NCBI RefSeq assembly: GCF_903933125.1 | Contig: NZ_CAIZIZ010000395.1 | Coordinates: 1 to 57,194, forward strand | Length of the DNA stretch: 57,194 nucleotides | From: an uncultured Lamprocystis sp. | Lineage (GTDB): Bacteria > Pseudomonadota > Gammaproteobacteria > Chromatiales > Chromatiaceae | Direction of reading: 5' to 3' | Part shown: in pieces, positions 33,417 through 42,542 of the stretch | Numbering within the stretch: the first letter of the stretch is position 1 | Layout: each line of letters opens with the position of its first letter | Translations under genes and position numbers: made by a program | Notes under the pieces: generated by a model | What the model saw: the letters and a program-made list of their open reading frames with translations, nothing else | What the model was told of the DNA's origin: nothing | Database searches by the model: none

Positions 33417-33961
33417 CGATTCAACAGGTCATGTGTTGCCTCGTTCAGATTGGTAAAGACGCGAATACCGGAAAGCCTTCGCGAATGATCGAGCAAAGTC
33501 TGTTCACCCTTTCCTGTCCGTACGAGTATTGGCTCCATTCCGACGTTTCTCGCCGCTTCAATATCTGAAAACGAATCCCCAATAAACGGCAACCCCGTCA
33601 AGTCAAGATTGAACCGATCCTCGATTGCCAAAAGCAACCCCGGCTTTGGTTTTCGACAGTTGCAGTGATCGGTCGGACCATGCGGGCAAAAAAAGATCAT
33701 CTCTACCCGGCCGCCTTGACGGGATAAGCAATCCTGCAGCTTTTTATGAATTCCGTTCAGAGCGGAAAGATCAAAAAGCCCACGGGCGAGACCGGATTGA
33801 TTAGTCACGATCGCTATGCGAAATCCGGCTTGGGTCAGCCTTGCTATTCCGTCAATACTGCCGGCGATCGGATTCCATTCAGACTCGGACTTAATGTACT
33901 CATCCGAGTCCTCATTGATCACACCATCGCGATCTATCGCAACGAAACGTTCCACTGCCAT
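33401..33961 (-). CDS. gmhB: D-glycero-beta-D-manno-heptose-1,7-bisphosphate 7-phosphatase
   Basis: GmhB removes the 7-phosphate in ADP-heptose synthesis for the LPS inner core. The 186-residue HAD-family protein starts with the nucleophile motif AIDRDGVINEDSDEYI, has IVTNQSGLARG, the zinc loop CPHGPTDHCNCRKPKPGLL with three cysteines and a histidine, and FIGDSFSDIEAA. Length fits the E. coli enzyme (191). It lies 3 bp after glyS. Confidence 0.93.
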   Translation of the reverse strand: MAVERFVAIDRDGVINEDSDEYIKSESEWNPIAGSIDGIARLTQAGFRIAIVTNQSGLARGLFDLSALNGIHKKLQDCLSRQGGRVEMIFFCPHGPTDHCNCRKPKPGLLLAIEDRFNLDLTGLPFIGDSFSDIEAARNVGMEPILVRTGKGEQTLLDHSRRLSGIRVFTNLNEATHDLLNRWRNA

Positions 33962-33964
33962 ACT

Positions 33965-36037
33965 CTACTGAAGGAAAGAAATATCTGCTACGTTGAGAAA
34001 TAACCCCGCAAGCCGCATCAGTAGGCGCAGGCGGTTCTCCCGGATTTTCGCGTCATCATCCATCACGAGCACCTGATCAAAAAACGTATCGACTTCAACG
34101 CGTAGATCCGCAAGTGTCTGGAGTACAGCCTTATAATCGTTTCTCGCAACCAGCGGGCGAATCTCTATCTCCGCAGCGGCCACCCTCCGCCAAAGGCTCT
34201 CTTCAGCCGCCTCCGAAAAAAACGCGGCGTCGGGTGCCATCGAGCCGTCGATGACCATCCCGCTCTTAGCCACGATATTGCGAATACGCTTATTCGCGGC
34301 AACGAGTGACGGACATCCCGCTGCATTGCGAAACTGCTGCACCGCATGTATCTTGAGATCTAACCGGCTGATAACGGTTTCATTTGTCGCGATAACCGCA
34401 TCCACCGTATCCAGGGAAATCCCTTGCTCTTGATAAAATCCTATAAGTCGGTCGAATACGTACTTTTGCACGCTATCCGCCGTACCTAAAGCGATCGTCG
34501 TTTGATCAAACCCCTGTTCCGCTGTCCTTAGCAATACACCCAGGTCCAGATCAAGCGGCGTTTCTATGAGAATTCGTAGCACCGCGATCGATGCCCTTCG
34601 CAAACCGTAGGGGTCTTTTGTGCCGGTTGGCTTCTGCCCTATTCCGAAGATACCCACCAAGGTGTCCAGCCGATCCCCAAGCGCAAGGATGATCCCACAG
34701 CGACCGGCAGGGAGCGAGTCCCCAGCAAAGCGCGGAAGGTACTGTTGCTCTAATGCGTCGCAAACCTCCTGATCTTCGCCCCGGTTTCTGGCATAATACT
34801 TGCCTATGGTCCCTTGCAGCGCGGGGAACTCAGCGACCATGGATGTCACCAGATCACATTTGGCGAGAAAAGCTGCACGTTCAACGTGTTTCGGGCTATC
34901 ACCGAGTAGGCTGGAGATTTCCCTTACGAGTCTGACAACGCGCTGCGATTTCTCAGCAACGGAACCGAGCCGCTCTTGAAAGACGACGGTCTTGAGCCGG
35001 TCGAAATGGTCCTGCAGAGGTTGATCCAAGTCCTGTTCCCAAAAGAATTTCGCGTCACTGAATCGTGGTCGTATAACGCGTTCGTTCCCTAGTCGCACTT
35101 GTTCAGGAGCTTCGCTGACAATATTCGCGACAGCAATAAAATTCGGCAGCAGGTGACCAGCGACATCGCGAAGCGCAAAATACTTCTGATTTTTGCGCAT
35201 CGTCTCAATCAGTACCTCGGCTGGTACTGCGAGGAACTGAGAATCAAAAGAGGCAAAAATGGCGACCGGCCACTCGACCAGCCCAGTCACCTCGTCCAGC
35301 AAACTCGCCGCCAGATCTGCTTTCATTTCGTGTTCGGACGCCAATGCCGCAACCTGGTTTTCAATTGCCGCTCGCCTGTCACTGAAAGATGGTTCAACAT
35401 AGCCTTGCTCCCTCAGCAGTGCGGGGTAATGCGATGCGGTCGGCACGCGAATTGGCCCCGGGGCATGGAAGCGATGACCAAAGGTGACCTGCCCGATCGT
35501 GACGCCAAAGATCTCACCGCCAACGGTTTGCTCTCCAAGAATCATGCACACCCAGTGAATTGGCCGTACGAATTCGGCGCTCCCGTTTCCCCATCGCATG
35601 CGCTTTGCAATCGGCAGGTCGTTCAGGACTTTCTCGAAGATCCGCGGTAATAGCACCGCCGTCAGCTGGCCCTCATCCAATTTCTTGAAGACGAGCCATT
35701 CTCCTTTGTCGGAGCGCTCTCTCTCCAAGTCATCAAGGTCGACTCCACATGACTGCGCGAATCCGATCGCAGCCTTCGTTGCCTTGCCATTCAGGTCGAA
35801 TGCTGCGGCTACTGAAGGACCTCTTCGAAAGCGCGCCTGCTCCGCCTGCCGCACAGCCACATCTTCCACGATGACCGCGAGCCGACGAGGCGTGCAAAAC
35901 TGGAGCACCTTACCGTGATCGATTCCCTGTTCGTCGAGTTGTGCTGAAAGTCCCGCTGCTAAAGCGCCGGCCAACTCACGCAATGACGTCGGAGGTAACT
36001 CTTCAGTACCGATTTCAAAAAGCAATTCCTTATTCAT
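33965..36037 (-). CDS. glyS: Glycine-tRNA ligase beta subunit
   Basis: GlyS is the tRNA-binding beta subunit of the alpha2-beta2 glycyl-tRNA synthetase. The 690-residue sequence (E. coli 689) begins [20 protein letters not shown], the family start. It also has RMRWGNGSAEFVRPIHW, an HD-like central part, and the C-terminal DALR anticodon-binding region ending at DVMVDDDAKIRENRLRLL-type sequence (here VLVMDDDAKIRENRLRLL). Its start shares a base with the glyQ stop. Confidence 0.96.
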   Translation of the reverse strand: MNKELLFEIGTEELPPTSLRELAGALAAGLSAQLDEQGIDHGKVLQFCTPRRLAVIVEDVAVRQAEQARFRRGPSVAAAFDLNGKATKAAIGFAQSCGVDLDDLERERSDKGEWLVFKKLDEGQLTAVLLPRIFEKVLNDLPIAKRMRWGNGSAEFVRPIHWVCMILGEQTVGGEIFGVTIGQVTFGHRFHAPGPIRVPTASHYPALLREQGYVEPSFSDRRAAIENQVAALASEHEMKADLAASLLDEVTGLVEWPVAIFASFDSQFLAVPAEVLIETMRKNQKYFALRDVAGHLLPNFIAVANIVSEAPEQVRLGNERVIRPRFSDAKFFWEQDLDQPLQDHFDRLKTVVFQERLGSVAEKSQRVVRLVREISSLLGDSPKHVERAAFLAKCDLVTSMVAEFPALQGTIGKYYARNRGEDQEVCDALEQQYLPRFAGDSLPAGRCGIILALGDRLDTLVGIFGIGQKPTGTKDPYGLRRASIAVLRILIETPLDLDLGVLLRTAEQGFDQTTIALGTADSVQKYVFDRLIGFYQEQGISLDTVDAVIATNETVISRLDLKIHAVQQFRNAAGCPSLVAANKRIRNIVAKSGMVIDGSMAPDAAFFSEAAEESLWRRVAAAEIEIRPLVARNDYKAVLQTLADLRVEVDTFFDQVLVMDDDAKIRENRLRLLMRLAGLFLNVADISFLQ

Positions 36038-36963
36038 TATCGAGTCACATCACGCGTTTCTTGATTGAGCATCGGAAATCCGAGCGATTCCCGCTTGGCA
36101 TAGTAAGCTTGAGCCACGGCACGGGCTAAGGATCTGATCCGCAGAATAAACCGCTGCCGCTCGGTCACCGAAATGGCGCCGCGGGCATCCAGCAGATTGA
36201 ACGCGTGAGAGGCCTTGAGTACCTGCTCGTACGCCGGCAAAGGCAGCTCTGCTTCGACGAGTCGCTGACTGATGCGTTCGCTGGCATCGAAAGCGCTAAA
36301 CAGCGTGTCGACGTCCGCTTCTTTGAAGTTGTAGTTGGATTGCTCTACTTCGTTCTGATAAAAAACATCGCGATAGGTCACGACGCTGCCAGCAGATCGA
36401 CCCCAAACGATGTCATACACGCTCTCGACGGATTGCAGGTACATAGCAAGCCGTTCGAGGCCGTAGGTGATTTCCCCGCTGACTGGTCGGCAATCCAATC
36501 CTCCCACTTGCTGAAAATAGGTGAACTGAGTGACCTCCATGCCGTTTAGCCAGACCTCCCAGCCGAGGCCCCAAGCACCTAGGGATGGCGACTCCCAGTT
36601 ATCCTCCACGAACCGGATATCATGAACAAGCGGATTGATGCCGAGATACCTGAGGGACTCGAGGTAAAGATCCTGGATGTCCAACGGTGACGGTTTCAAT
36701 AACACCTGAAACTGATAGTAGTGTTGTAGACGGTTGGGGTTTTCTCCGTAGCGCCCGTCGGTCGGACGTCGTGAAGGTTGAACGTATGCGGCCCGCCAAG
36801 GCTCTGGTCCGATGGCGCGCAGGAACGTCGCGGGATGAAAGGTACCTGCCCCAACCTCCATGTCGAGTGGCTGAACAACGACACATCCTAAGCTGGCCCA
36901 ATAACGCTCAAGTGCAAAAATCATGCCTTGGAACGTGGAAACATCTGCCGACTCCAACTTCAA
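36037..36963 (-). CDS. glyQ: Glycine-tRNA ligase alpha subunit
   Basis: GlyQ carries the catalytic class II core for glycine activation. The 308-residue protein has [40 protein letters not shown] and the long conserved [20 protein letters not shown] stretch. The start is taken as TTG at 36963, because aligning with E. coli needs about 11-13 residues before TFQG and no ATG is available there. A minus-strand TATACT at 37007-37002 lies at a good distance for its -10 element, although the -35 is weak. Confidence 0.95.
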   Translation of the reverse strand: MKLESADVSTFQGMIFALERYWASLGCVVVQPLDMEVGAGTFHPATFLRAIGPEPWRAAYVQPSRRPTDGRYGENPNRLQHYYQFQVLLKPSPLDIQDLYLESLRYLGINPLVHDIRFVEDNWESPSLGAWGLGWEVWLNGMEVTQFTYFQQVGGLDCRPVSGEITYGLERLAMYLQSVESVYDIVWGRSAGSVVTYRDVFYQNEVEQSNYNFKEADVDTLFSAFDASERISQRLVEAELPLPAYEQVLKASHAFNLLDARGAISVTERQRFILRIRSLARAVAQAYYAKRESLGFPMLNQETRDVTR

Positions 36964-37091
36964 GGTATACCACCATTGCTTACCGAACTGCGAAGAGCGA
37001 AAGTATATCTGTAAGCTGGATCCTAGAACCAGTTTTCCAGCCCTTGACCGATATTCCAGTCGCTGCGCGACGCCCTAAAACGGGGCGTCCT

Positions 37092-37116
37092 GCACCAAAA
37101 AGGTCCAGCTTGGTGC
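37092..37116. promoter_or_regulatory. Candidate NtrC-binding enhancer upstream of glnA
   Basis: GCACC-N5-GGTCC at 37092-37106 differs by one base from the NtrC half-site pattern GCACC-N5-GGTGC. A perfect 7-bp inverted repeat GCACCAA / TTGGTGC (37092-37098 and 37110-37116) overlaps it. It lies about 225 bp before the sigma-54 promoter match, within enhancer range. The exact spacing is not the textbook one for the longer repeat, hence moderate confidence. Confidence 0.45.
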
Positions 37117-37317
37117 GTCAATGGCAGCAGTCTGCCCTGTTGCCGATCCGAACGTCGGACCGCACCCGAAAGCAGACGGTCAGAATCCCCGCCCAGCGGC
37201 CGGAAAACAGACTCTTGCCGGTACCATCCGGGATTGCCTTCCTGTCAAACCGGCATCATCGGCACCGACACCTACCGACACTTTAGGTTCCTTGCTACGA
37301 TCCGGTTTTATAAGACA

Positions 37318-37333
37318 TGGCCCGATAAATGCA
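37318..37333 (+). promoter_or_regulatory. Sigma-54 promoter of glnA
   Basis: TGGCCCGATAAATGCA fits the sigma-54 consensus TGGCACGN4TTGCA at 10 of 12 fixed positions, with the obligatory GG-N10-GC spacing. Transcription would begin near 37344, leaving a leader of about 200 bases before glnA. The presence of ntrB and ntrC downstream gives biological support. Confidence 0.6.
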
Positions 37334-37546
37334 GCATATCGCACGCCTGCCGACTTTCCCCAAACGACAACCCTGAGCGATGTTCCTGGCTCGTGCAACG
37401 GACAGGGGCCCGCCGGACGGGTCCAGCATGCAGCGCTGCCGCTGGCCTGTTACGCTCCGCTGCTGGGGGATGCGGCAGTCGGCAAATCGAAACGACGCGA
37501 CGCTACCCATACGGCGTGCCCATTTTTCAGCACTGGAGAGAAATCC

Positions 37547-38950
37547 ATGGCAGATGTCTTGAAGATGATCAAAGAACATGAAGTGAAGTTCGTCGATCTT
37601 CGCTTTACGGACACACAGGGAAAGGAACAGCATGTGTCGATGCCTGTATCCCAGATCGACGAGGATATGTTCAAGGATGGAAAAATGTTCGACGGGTCGT
37701 CGATCGCCGGCTGGAAGGGCATCGAAGAATCGGACATGGTCCTGATGCCGGAGGCGGCGACAGCGGTGATGGACCCGTTCTCCGATGAGAATACGCTGAT
37801 CATTCGTTGCGATATCCTCGAGCCGAACACGATGCAGGGCTACGAGCGCGATCCGCGATCGGTCGCCAAGCGTGCTGAGGCTTATCTCAAGTCCACCGGC
37901 ATCGCTGACGTCGCCTTTTTTGGCCCGGAACTCGAATTCTTTGTGTTCGATGACGTCCGGTGGGGCTCGGACATGAGTGGCTGTTTCTATAAGGTCGACT
38001 CTGACGAGGCCGAGTGGAACTCCGAGCGCGTTTTCGAAGACGGCAATATGGGCCACCGGCCTGGCGTCAAGGGCGGCTACTTCCCGGTTCCGCCGGTCGA
38101 CTCGCTCAACGATCTGCGTGCCGCGATGTGTCTTGCCATCGAGGAAATGGGCGTCCCCGTGGAGGTTCATCATCACGAAGTTGCTACCGCTGGGCAGTGC
38201 GAAATCGGGACCAAGTTTGCTCCGCTGGTCGAGCGCGCGGACTGGACGCAGATCCAGAAATACGCTGTCTGGAACGTGGCTCACGCCTACGGCAAGACGG
38301 CGACCTTCATGCCGAAGCCAATGGTTGGCGACAACGGCACCGGGATGCACGTCCATCAGTCACTTGCGAAAGACGGCGTGAATCTGTTCTCCGGAGACAA
38401 GTATGGTGGTCTTTCCGAGACCGCGCTTTACTACATCGGGGGTATCATCAAGCACGCGCGGGCACTGAATGCCTTCACGAATGCGTCGACGAATTCCTAC
38501 AAGCGTTTGGTCCCGGGTTTTGAAGCGCCGGTGATGCTTGCGTACTCGGCGCGCAACCGTTCCGCGTCAATTCGTATCCCGTTCGTGTCCAGCCCTAAGG
38601 GGCGTCGGATCGAAGTGCGCTTCCCGGATTGTACCGGCAACCCCTATCTCTCCTTCTCTGCGATGATGCTCGCCGGCCTCGATGGGATCATGAACAAGAT
38701 CCATCCAGGCGATCCGATGGACAAGGATCTGTATGACTTGCCTCCCGAAGAGGAAAAGGCGATCCCGACCGTCTGCCATGCCCTGGACATGGCGCTGACC
38801 GCGCTTGATCAGGATCGGGAGTTCCTGACGACGAGCGGTGTGTTCACGGATGATCTGATCGACGCTTACATCGGCCTCAAGATGAAGGAAGTCACCCGCC
38901 TGCGGATGACGACGCATCCGGTCGAGTTCGATCTTTACTACAGCCTCTGA
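37547..38950 (+). CDS. glnA: Glutamine synthetase, type I
   Basis: GlnA makes glutamine from glutamate and ammonia with ATP, the main ammonium entry route. The start is [20 protein letters not shown], preceded by GGAGAG. The 467-residue length matches E. coli (469). Active-site motifs include [13 protein letters not shown], the glutamate-rich [28 protein letters not shown] and NRSASIRIP. The adenylylation tyrosine is Tyr396 in [11 protein letters not shown], so control by GlnE is expected. Sigma-54 and NtrC-type sites lie upstream. Confidence 0.97.
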   Translation: MADVLKMIKEHEVKFVDLRFTDTQGKEQHVSMPVSQIDEDMFKDGKMFDGSSIAGWKGIEESDMVLMPEAATAVMDPFSDENTLIIRCDILEPNTMQGYERDPRSVAKRAEAYLKSTGIADVAFFGPELEFFVFDDVRWGSDMSGCFYKVDSDEAEWNSERVFEDGNMGHRPGVKGGYFPVPPVDSLNDLRAAMCLAIEEMGVPVEVHHHEVATAGQCEIGTKFAPLVERADWTQIQKYAVWNVAHAYGKTATFMPKPMVGDNGTGMHVHQSLAKDGVNLFSGDKYGGLSETALYYIGGIIKHARALNAFTNASTNSYKRLVPGFEAPVMLAYSARNRSASIRIPFVSSPKGRRIEVRFPDCTGNPYLSFSAMMLAGLDGIMNKIHPGDPMDKDLYDLPPEEEKAIPTVCHALDMALTALDQDREFLTTSGVFTDDLIDAYIGLKMKEVTRLRMTTHPVEFDLYYSL

Positions 38951-38993
38951 TCCGAAGGCTTTTGATCAGCAACGACCTAAGGCGAAAGCCGGG

Positions 38994-39123
38994 GAATCCT
39001 GTATCAGATCGCGAAGGATGTGCGTCCGCAGTGAAGCGCGCCGATAGGAACATAGCTGGGCTATGCGACTGTCGGCGCGGTGCGGCAGGCGGGCGCGAAG
39101 ACCAGCGGGGTGGTACAGGATTC
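38994..39123. repeat. 130-bp nested palindromic element downstream of glnA
   Basis: Perfect 10-bp ends GAATCCTGTA (38994-39003) and TACAGGATTC (39114-39123) enclose a tighter core. In the core CGCGCCGA (39037-39044) pairs with TCGGCGCG (39072-39079), and CATAGC (39051-39056) pairs with GCTATG (39060-39065) around a 3-base loop. The arms are about 63 and 64 bases long, so the whole unit folds back on itself. It has no reading frame of note. It looks like a REP/MITE-type intergenic element or a structured RNA in the 3' region of glnA. Confidence 0.6.
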
Positions 39124-39179
39124 GACAGAAATCGCCAAAAGGCATCAATGCCGTGTTGAGTCGTCGCAAAGACTCGTCT

Positions 39180-39725
39180 ATGCTTGGGGGTATGTTCAGG
39201 GTTACACACATCATCCTGCTCTCCGCTTTCCTCCTCCCGATTTCCCCAGTGGCGTTCGGGAAGGTTTTCAAGTGGGTCGATTCCGAAGGGCGTACCCAGT
39301 TCTCTGACCGTCCACAACCGGACGCGCAAGCAATCGACCTGAAAGGTGCCGGTGCTTCGGATAGCACCGGTGAATCAGCAAGCGTTGACGGCGCAGCGTC
39401 TCAATCCGTGCTTGGTCCCTACACGGCGTTCGAAGTCGTTTCTCCCGAACCAAATCAAACCTTACGTCTGGCACAGCAAAACTTGCCCGTCAGTTTGATT
39501 ATCGACCCCCCGCTAATGCCTGGGCATCAGCTCAATCTCGTGATGGACAGTGTCCCTATTGCTGTCGATCAGGCCTCCGCAACGCAAATGAGCCTGACGG
39601 ACGTGCCTTGGGGAAGCCATCAGGTTTTCGCCGAGATACACGATTCCAAGGGCGATACTATTGCCCGGACCACTCCGGTGAGGTTTCACTTACGCAAGCC
39701 TCTTCCCCCTGGCGTACTCCCCTAA
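39180..39725 (+). CDS. DUF4124 domain-containing secreted protein
   Basis: The start at MLGGMFRVTHIILLSAFLLP gives 181 residues; an ATG four codons later is equally possible. The N-terminus is a signal peptide with likely cleavage after PVAFG. Directly after it comes KVFKWVDSEGRTQFSDRPQP, the DUF4124 pattern (KW.D..G..hYsD.P). The rest is a low-complexity linker and a beta-rich C-terminal segment (LPVSLIIDPPLMPGHQLNLV, DVPWGSHQVFAEIHDSKGD). It lies between glnA and ntrB, as in other gammaproteobacteria; its function is not known. Confidence 0.85.
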   Translation: MLGGMFRVTHIILLSAFLLPISPVAFGKVFKWVDSEGRTQFSDRPQPDAQAIDLKGAGASDSTGESASVDGAASQSVLGPYTAFEVVSPEPNQTLRLAQQNLPVSLIIDPPLMPGHQLNLVMDSVPIAVDQASATQMSLTDVPWGSHQVFAEIHDSKGDTIARTTPVRFHLRKPLPPGVLP

Positions 39726-39802
39726 ACCGATCCCACTGCTTCGCACCGTTCGTAGATCGCCCTTCATCGAGACTGTCACGATCTTTGATCGCTTCAGACT
39801 AA

Positions 39803-39819
39803 TTGGCGAGGTTCTTGCA
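39803..39819 (+). promoter_or_regulatory. Candidate sigma-54 promoter upstream of ntrB
   Basis: TTGGCGAGGTTCTTGCA has GG-N10-GC spacing and matches most of YTGGCACGN4TTGCA. It lies about 150 bp before ntrB in a gene-free spacer of 243 bases. It would let NtrC raise its own expression, but no NtrC palindrome was seen next to it. Confidence 0.45.
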
Positions 39820-39968
39820 TCTGTTTTCCCAATCGCCCGTTCCAGGGTTTCCAGGGACGCTCTCTTCGTGAACAGCTGCGCAACTGCGTGGGCGGTTGTC
39901 TTCGCTGGGCTCTCGTTTGGTTTTTCTCGGTTACCGGCGTGTGTCATGGATTCTTATCGGCATTCAGC

Positions 39969-41051
39969 ATGAGCATAAATCGCGTTACCCCTTCTCCACT
40001 TGAACAAACGGTCGTCGATCATTTGAGTACGGCGGTGATGCTTTTTGGTGCCGATTTGTGCCTCAAGTATCTGAATCCGGCTGCGGAAATGCTTTTTCAG
40101 TTCAGTGCGCGCCATGTGGTTGGCCTCCACGCCGGTAATGTCCTTCCCTGTCCTGGGACCCAAGTGGAGCGGCGTCTTCGCGATGCCCTGACCTCGCGCC
40201 ATCCCTTTACGGAACGCGAACTGAACGTTGTTCTCCTGGACGGGCGCACCATTACGGTGAACTGCACCGTGCTTCCATTGCATCATTTTGATGCAGAGCC
40301 GGAAATCCTCGTTGAACTTCATCAGGTCGACCGACAACTCAGGATCACCCGTGAGGAGCACCTGCTGTCTCAGCATCAAGCGACGCAGGCGCTGATCAAG
40401 GGTCTGGCCCATGAGATAAAGAATCCGCTTGGCGGACTTCGCGGCGCGGCTCAACTGTTGGAGCGGGAACTGCCTGATCCAGGATTACGCGAATACACGC
40501 GCATCATTATTGATGAGGCCGATCGGTTACAGGCGCTGATGAACAGGATGATCGGTTCCAATCGGATGCCGACCCGTGCGAAGGTCAATATCCATACGGT
40601 ATTGGAACATGTGCGTGGTTTGATCAGTGCCGAGTTCCCCTCCGGTCCGCAGGTGCGTCGGGATTATGATCCGAGCCTGCCCGAACTCAGCGCGGATCAG
40701 GATCGGCTGATACAGGCCTTCCTGAATATTGCCCGTAACGCTGCTGCCGCGACCGGCGCCCACGGTCTCGTCAAGCTTCGTACCCGCGTGTTACGCCAGT
40801 TCACTATTGGGAGCAGGCGCCATCGACTCGTGCTGCTGACCGAGATCAGCGATAACGGGCCGGGAATTCCCGAGGAGATCAAGGACCAGATCTTTTTCCC
40901 GATGGTCTCCGGGCATCCGGGGGGAAGTGGCCTCGGACTCCCGATCGCCCAGGATCTCATCAATCAGCATGGGGGATTGATCGAATGTGAGAGTCGTCCA
41001 GGCGACACCCACTTCTATGTCTATTTACCGCTGGAGCCAGAACATGCCTAG
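39969..41051 (+). CDS. ntrB: Nitrogen-regulation sensor histidine kinase NtrB
   Basis: NtrB (GlnL) phosphorylates NtrC under nitrogen limitation and is controlled by PII proteins. The start is at MSINRVTPSPLEQTVVDHLS, giving 360 residues; a longer frame adds 27 unconserved residues. It has an N-terminal PAS domain (about 15-120) and no membrane helices. The H box is ALIKGLAHEIKNPLGGLRGA with His148. An N box follows, with ARNAAAATGA, and G boxes ISDNGPGIPEEIKDQIFFPM and GGSGLGLPIAQD. It overlaps ntrC by eight bases. Confidence 0.93.
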   Translation: MSINRVTPSPLEQTVVDHLSTAVMLFGADLCLKYLNPAAEMLFQFSARHVVGLHAGNVLPCPGTQVERRLRDALTSRHPFTERELNVVLLDGRTITVNCTVLPLHHFDAEPEILVELHQVDRQLRITREEHLLSQHQATQALIKGLAHEIKNPLGGLRGAAQLLERELPDPGLREYTRIIIDEADRLQALMNRMIGSNRMPTRAKVNIHTVLEHVRGLISAEFPSGPQVRRDYDPSLPELSADQDRLIQAFLNIARNAAAATGAHGLVKLRTRVLRQFTIGSRRHRLVLLTEISDNGPGIPEEIKDQIFFPMVSGHPGGSGLGLPIAQDLINQHGGLIECESRPGDTHFYVYLPLEPEHA

Positions 41052-42462
41052 AGAACCCCGGGTTTGGGTGATCGACGACGACCGATCCATTCGCTGGGTG
41101 CTGGAGCGTGCCCTGCGCAAGGCCGAGATGCATGTGACCTGCTTCTCCAACGGCGTCGGCATCATGGAAGCCTTGGAGCGGGAACAGCCGGACGTCATTC
41201 TCTCTGATATCCGGATGCCCGGGATCGACGGGCTGGACCTGTTGCGGCAGGTGACTTCTCGCTATCCGGGTTTGCCGGTCATCATCATGACCGCCCATTC
41301 CGACCTGGACAGCGCTGTTTCAGCGTTTCACGGGGGCGCATTCGAGTATCTGCCCAAGCCGTTCGATATCGACGAGGCGGTCAGCCAGGTCGGGCGGGCC
41401 TGTCGCCGCGTGCGTTCTGATGTCCCGGAAGAGACGGTGGTTCTGCATGGGCCTGACATCATCGGTGAGGCACCGGCGATGCAGGAGGTGTTTCGCGCGA
41501 TCGGCCGATTGGCGCGCTCGAACATTACCGTGCTGATCAATGGTGAATCAGGGACCGGTAAAGAGCTGGTGGCGCACGCACTGCATCGCCATAGTCCACG
41601 CAGCGATCGGCCCTTTATTGCGCTCAATATGGCCGCGATCCCGCGCGACTTGTTGGAGTCCGAACTCTTCGGGCACGAGCGCGGTGCTTTCACCGGGGCA
41701 CAGGCCAGACGCGAGGGTCGGTTCGAGCAGGCTGATCGTGGGACGCTCTTTCTAGACGAAATCGGTGATATGCCGGCCGAGCTTCAGACCCGACTGCTGC
41801 GTGTTCTGTCCGATGGTGAGTTCTACCGGGTCGGCGGGGTCGCGCCGATACGGGTCGACGTGCGGATCATCGCGGCGACCCACCAGAATCTGGAAGACCT
41901 GGTGCGGCAGGGGCGATTCCGCGAGGACCTGTTCCACCGCCTCAACGTCATCCGCATCCAGCTTCCCGCCTTGCGCGATCGCCGTGAGGACATCCCGCTG
42001 CTCATGCGGCATTTCTTGGTTCAAGCCGCTCGCGAACTGGGCTGTGACTCGAAAATCCTGCTGCCGACCGCGATTGAACAACTCAAGCGGCTCGATTGGC
42101 CGGGAAATGTGCGTCAACTCGAGAATACCGCGCGCTGGCTGACGGTGATGGCATCGAGCAAAGAGGTTCACGCGGAGGATCTGCCGCCCGAGTTGAACAC
42201 CGTAAGTACCGAGGTTGGTCGCGATGAGCCTTGGGAGATGGTCTTTCGACGCTGGGCGCGGCAAAGTCTCAAACGCGGGCAAGGTGCACTCTTGGATCAG
42301 GCGTTGCCGGCATTCGAGACGATTCTGATCCAAACAGCGCTTGAGCACACCGGCGGACGGCGGCAGGATGCGGCGCGACTGTTGGGTTGGGGCCGTAATA
42401 CACTCACGCGCAAAATCAAGGAACTCCAACTCGACTTGGGGCGTGATCCGGAAGAGGCGTGA
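41044..42462 (+). CDS. ntrC: Nitrogen-regulation response regulator NtrC
   Basis: NtrC (GlnG) activates sigma-54 promoters when phosphorylated. The start MPREPRVWVIDDDRSIRWVL gives 472 residues (E. coli 469). The receiver domain has Asp55 in LSDIRMPG and the acidic pair in DDD. The AAA+ domain has Walker A GESGTGKE at 167-174, GAFTGA at 214-219 for sigma-54 contact, and GTLFLDEIGDMP. The C-terminal Fis-type helix-turn-helix contains GRRQDAARLLGWGRNTLTRK. All key residues are intact. Confidence 0.95.
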   Translation: MPREPRVWVIDDDRSIRWVLERALRKAEMHVTCFSNGVGIMEALEREQPDVILSDIRMPGIDGLDLLRQVTSRYPGLPVIIMTAHSDLDSAVSAFHGGAFEYLPKPFDIDEAVSQVGRACRRVRSDVPEETVVLHGPDIIGEAPAMQEVFRAIGRLARSNITVLINGESGTGKELVAHALHRHSPRSDRPFIALNMAAIPRDLLESELFGHERGAFTGAQARREGRFEQADRGTLFLDEIGDMPAELQTRLLRVLSDGEFYRVGGVAPIRVDVRIIAATHQNLEDLVRQGRFREDLFHRLNVIRIQLPALRDRREDIPLLMRHFLVQAARELGCDSKILLPTAIEQLKRLDWPGNVRQLENTARWLTVMASSKEVHAEDLPPELNTVSTEVGRDEPWEMVFRRWARQSLKRGQGALLDQALPAFETILIQTALEHTGGRRQDAARLLGWGRNTLTRKIKELQLDLGRDPEEA

Positions 42463-42477
42463 GCCGCGGGGCTCACG
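42458..42477 (+). terminator. Hairpin at the end of ntrC
   Basis: A perfect 8-bp stem CGTGAGCC / GGCTCACG with a 4-base loop spans the ntrC stop codon. There is no T-tract, so it may be a weak terminator or 3'-end stabiliser. Confidence 0.35.
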
Positions 42478-42542
42478 GATCTGCTCGGAGACCCTCGTGA
42501 TCATTGATACACTACAGCATTCAACAGGCCGCATGGGTTTCG

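Larger units (their letters stand above)
36964..37546. other. glyQ-glnA divergent intergenic region
   Basis: These 583 bases have no gene I can support; an open frame leading into glnA has no conserved start and is rejected. They hold a 7-bp GC-rich inverted repeat (37069-37089), an NtrC-type palindrome, and a sigma-54 promoter match, each listed separately. On the minus strand a TATACT for glyQ lies at 37007-37002. Confidence 0.55.

Noticed and set aside
37069-37089. GACGCCC / GGGCGTC hairpin as a terminator
   Set aside because: It lies in the divergent glyQ-glnA spacer where neither transcript should end, and has no T-tract on either strand.
37121-37546. 142-codon N-terminal extension in frame with glnA
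   Set aside because: Glutamine synthetase starts at [10 protein letters not shown] with a good ribosome site; the extension is unconserved in look and overlaps the predicted sigma-54 promoter.
39690-39947. 85-codon minus-strand frame before ntrB
   Set aside because: It overlaps the DUF4124 gene and a sigma-54 promoter match, and its composition gives no sign of a real protein.
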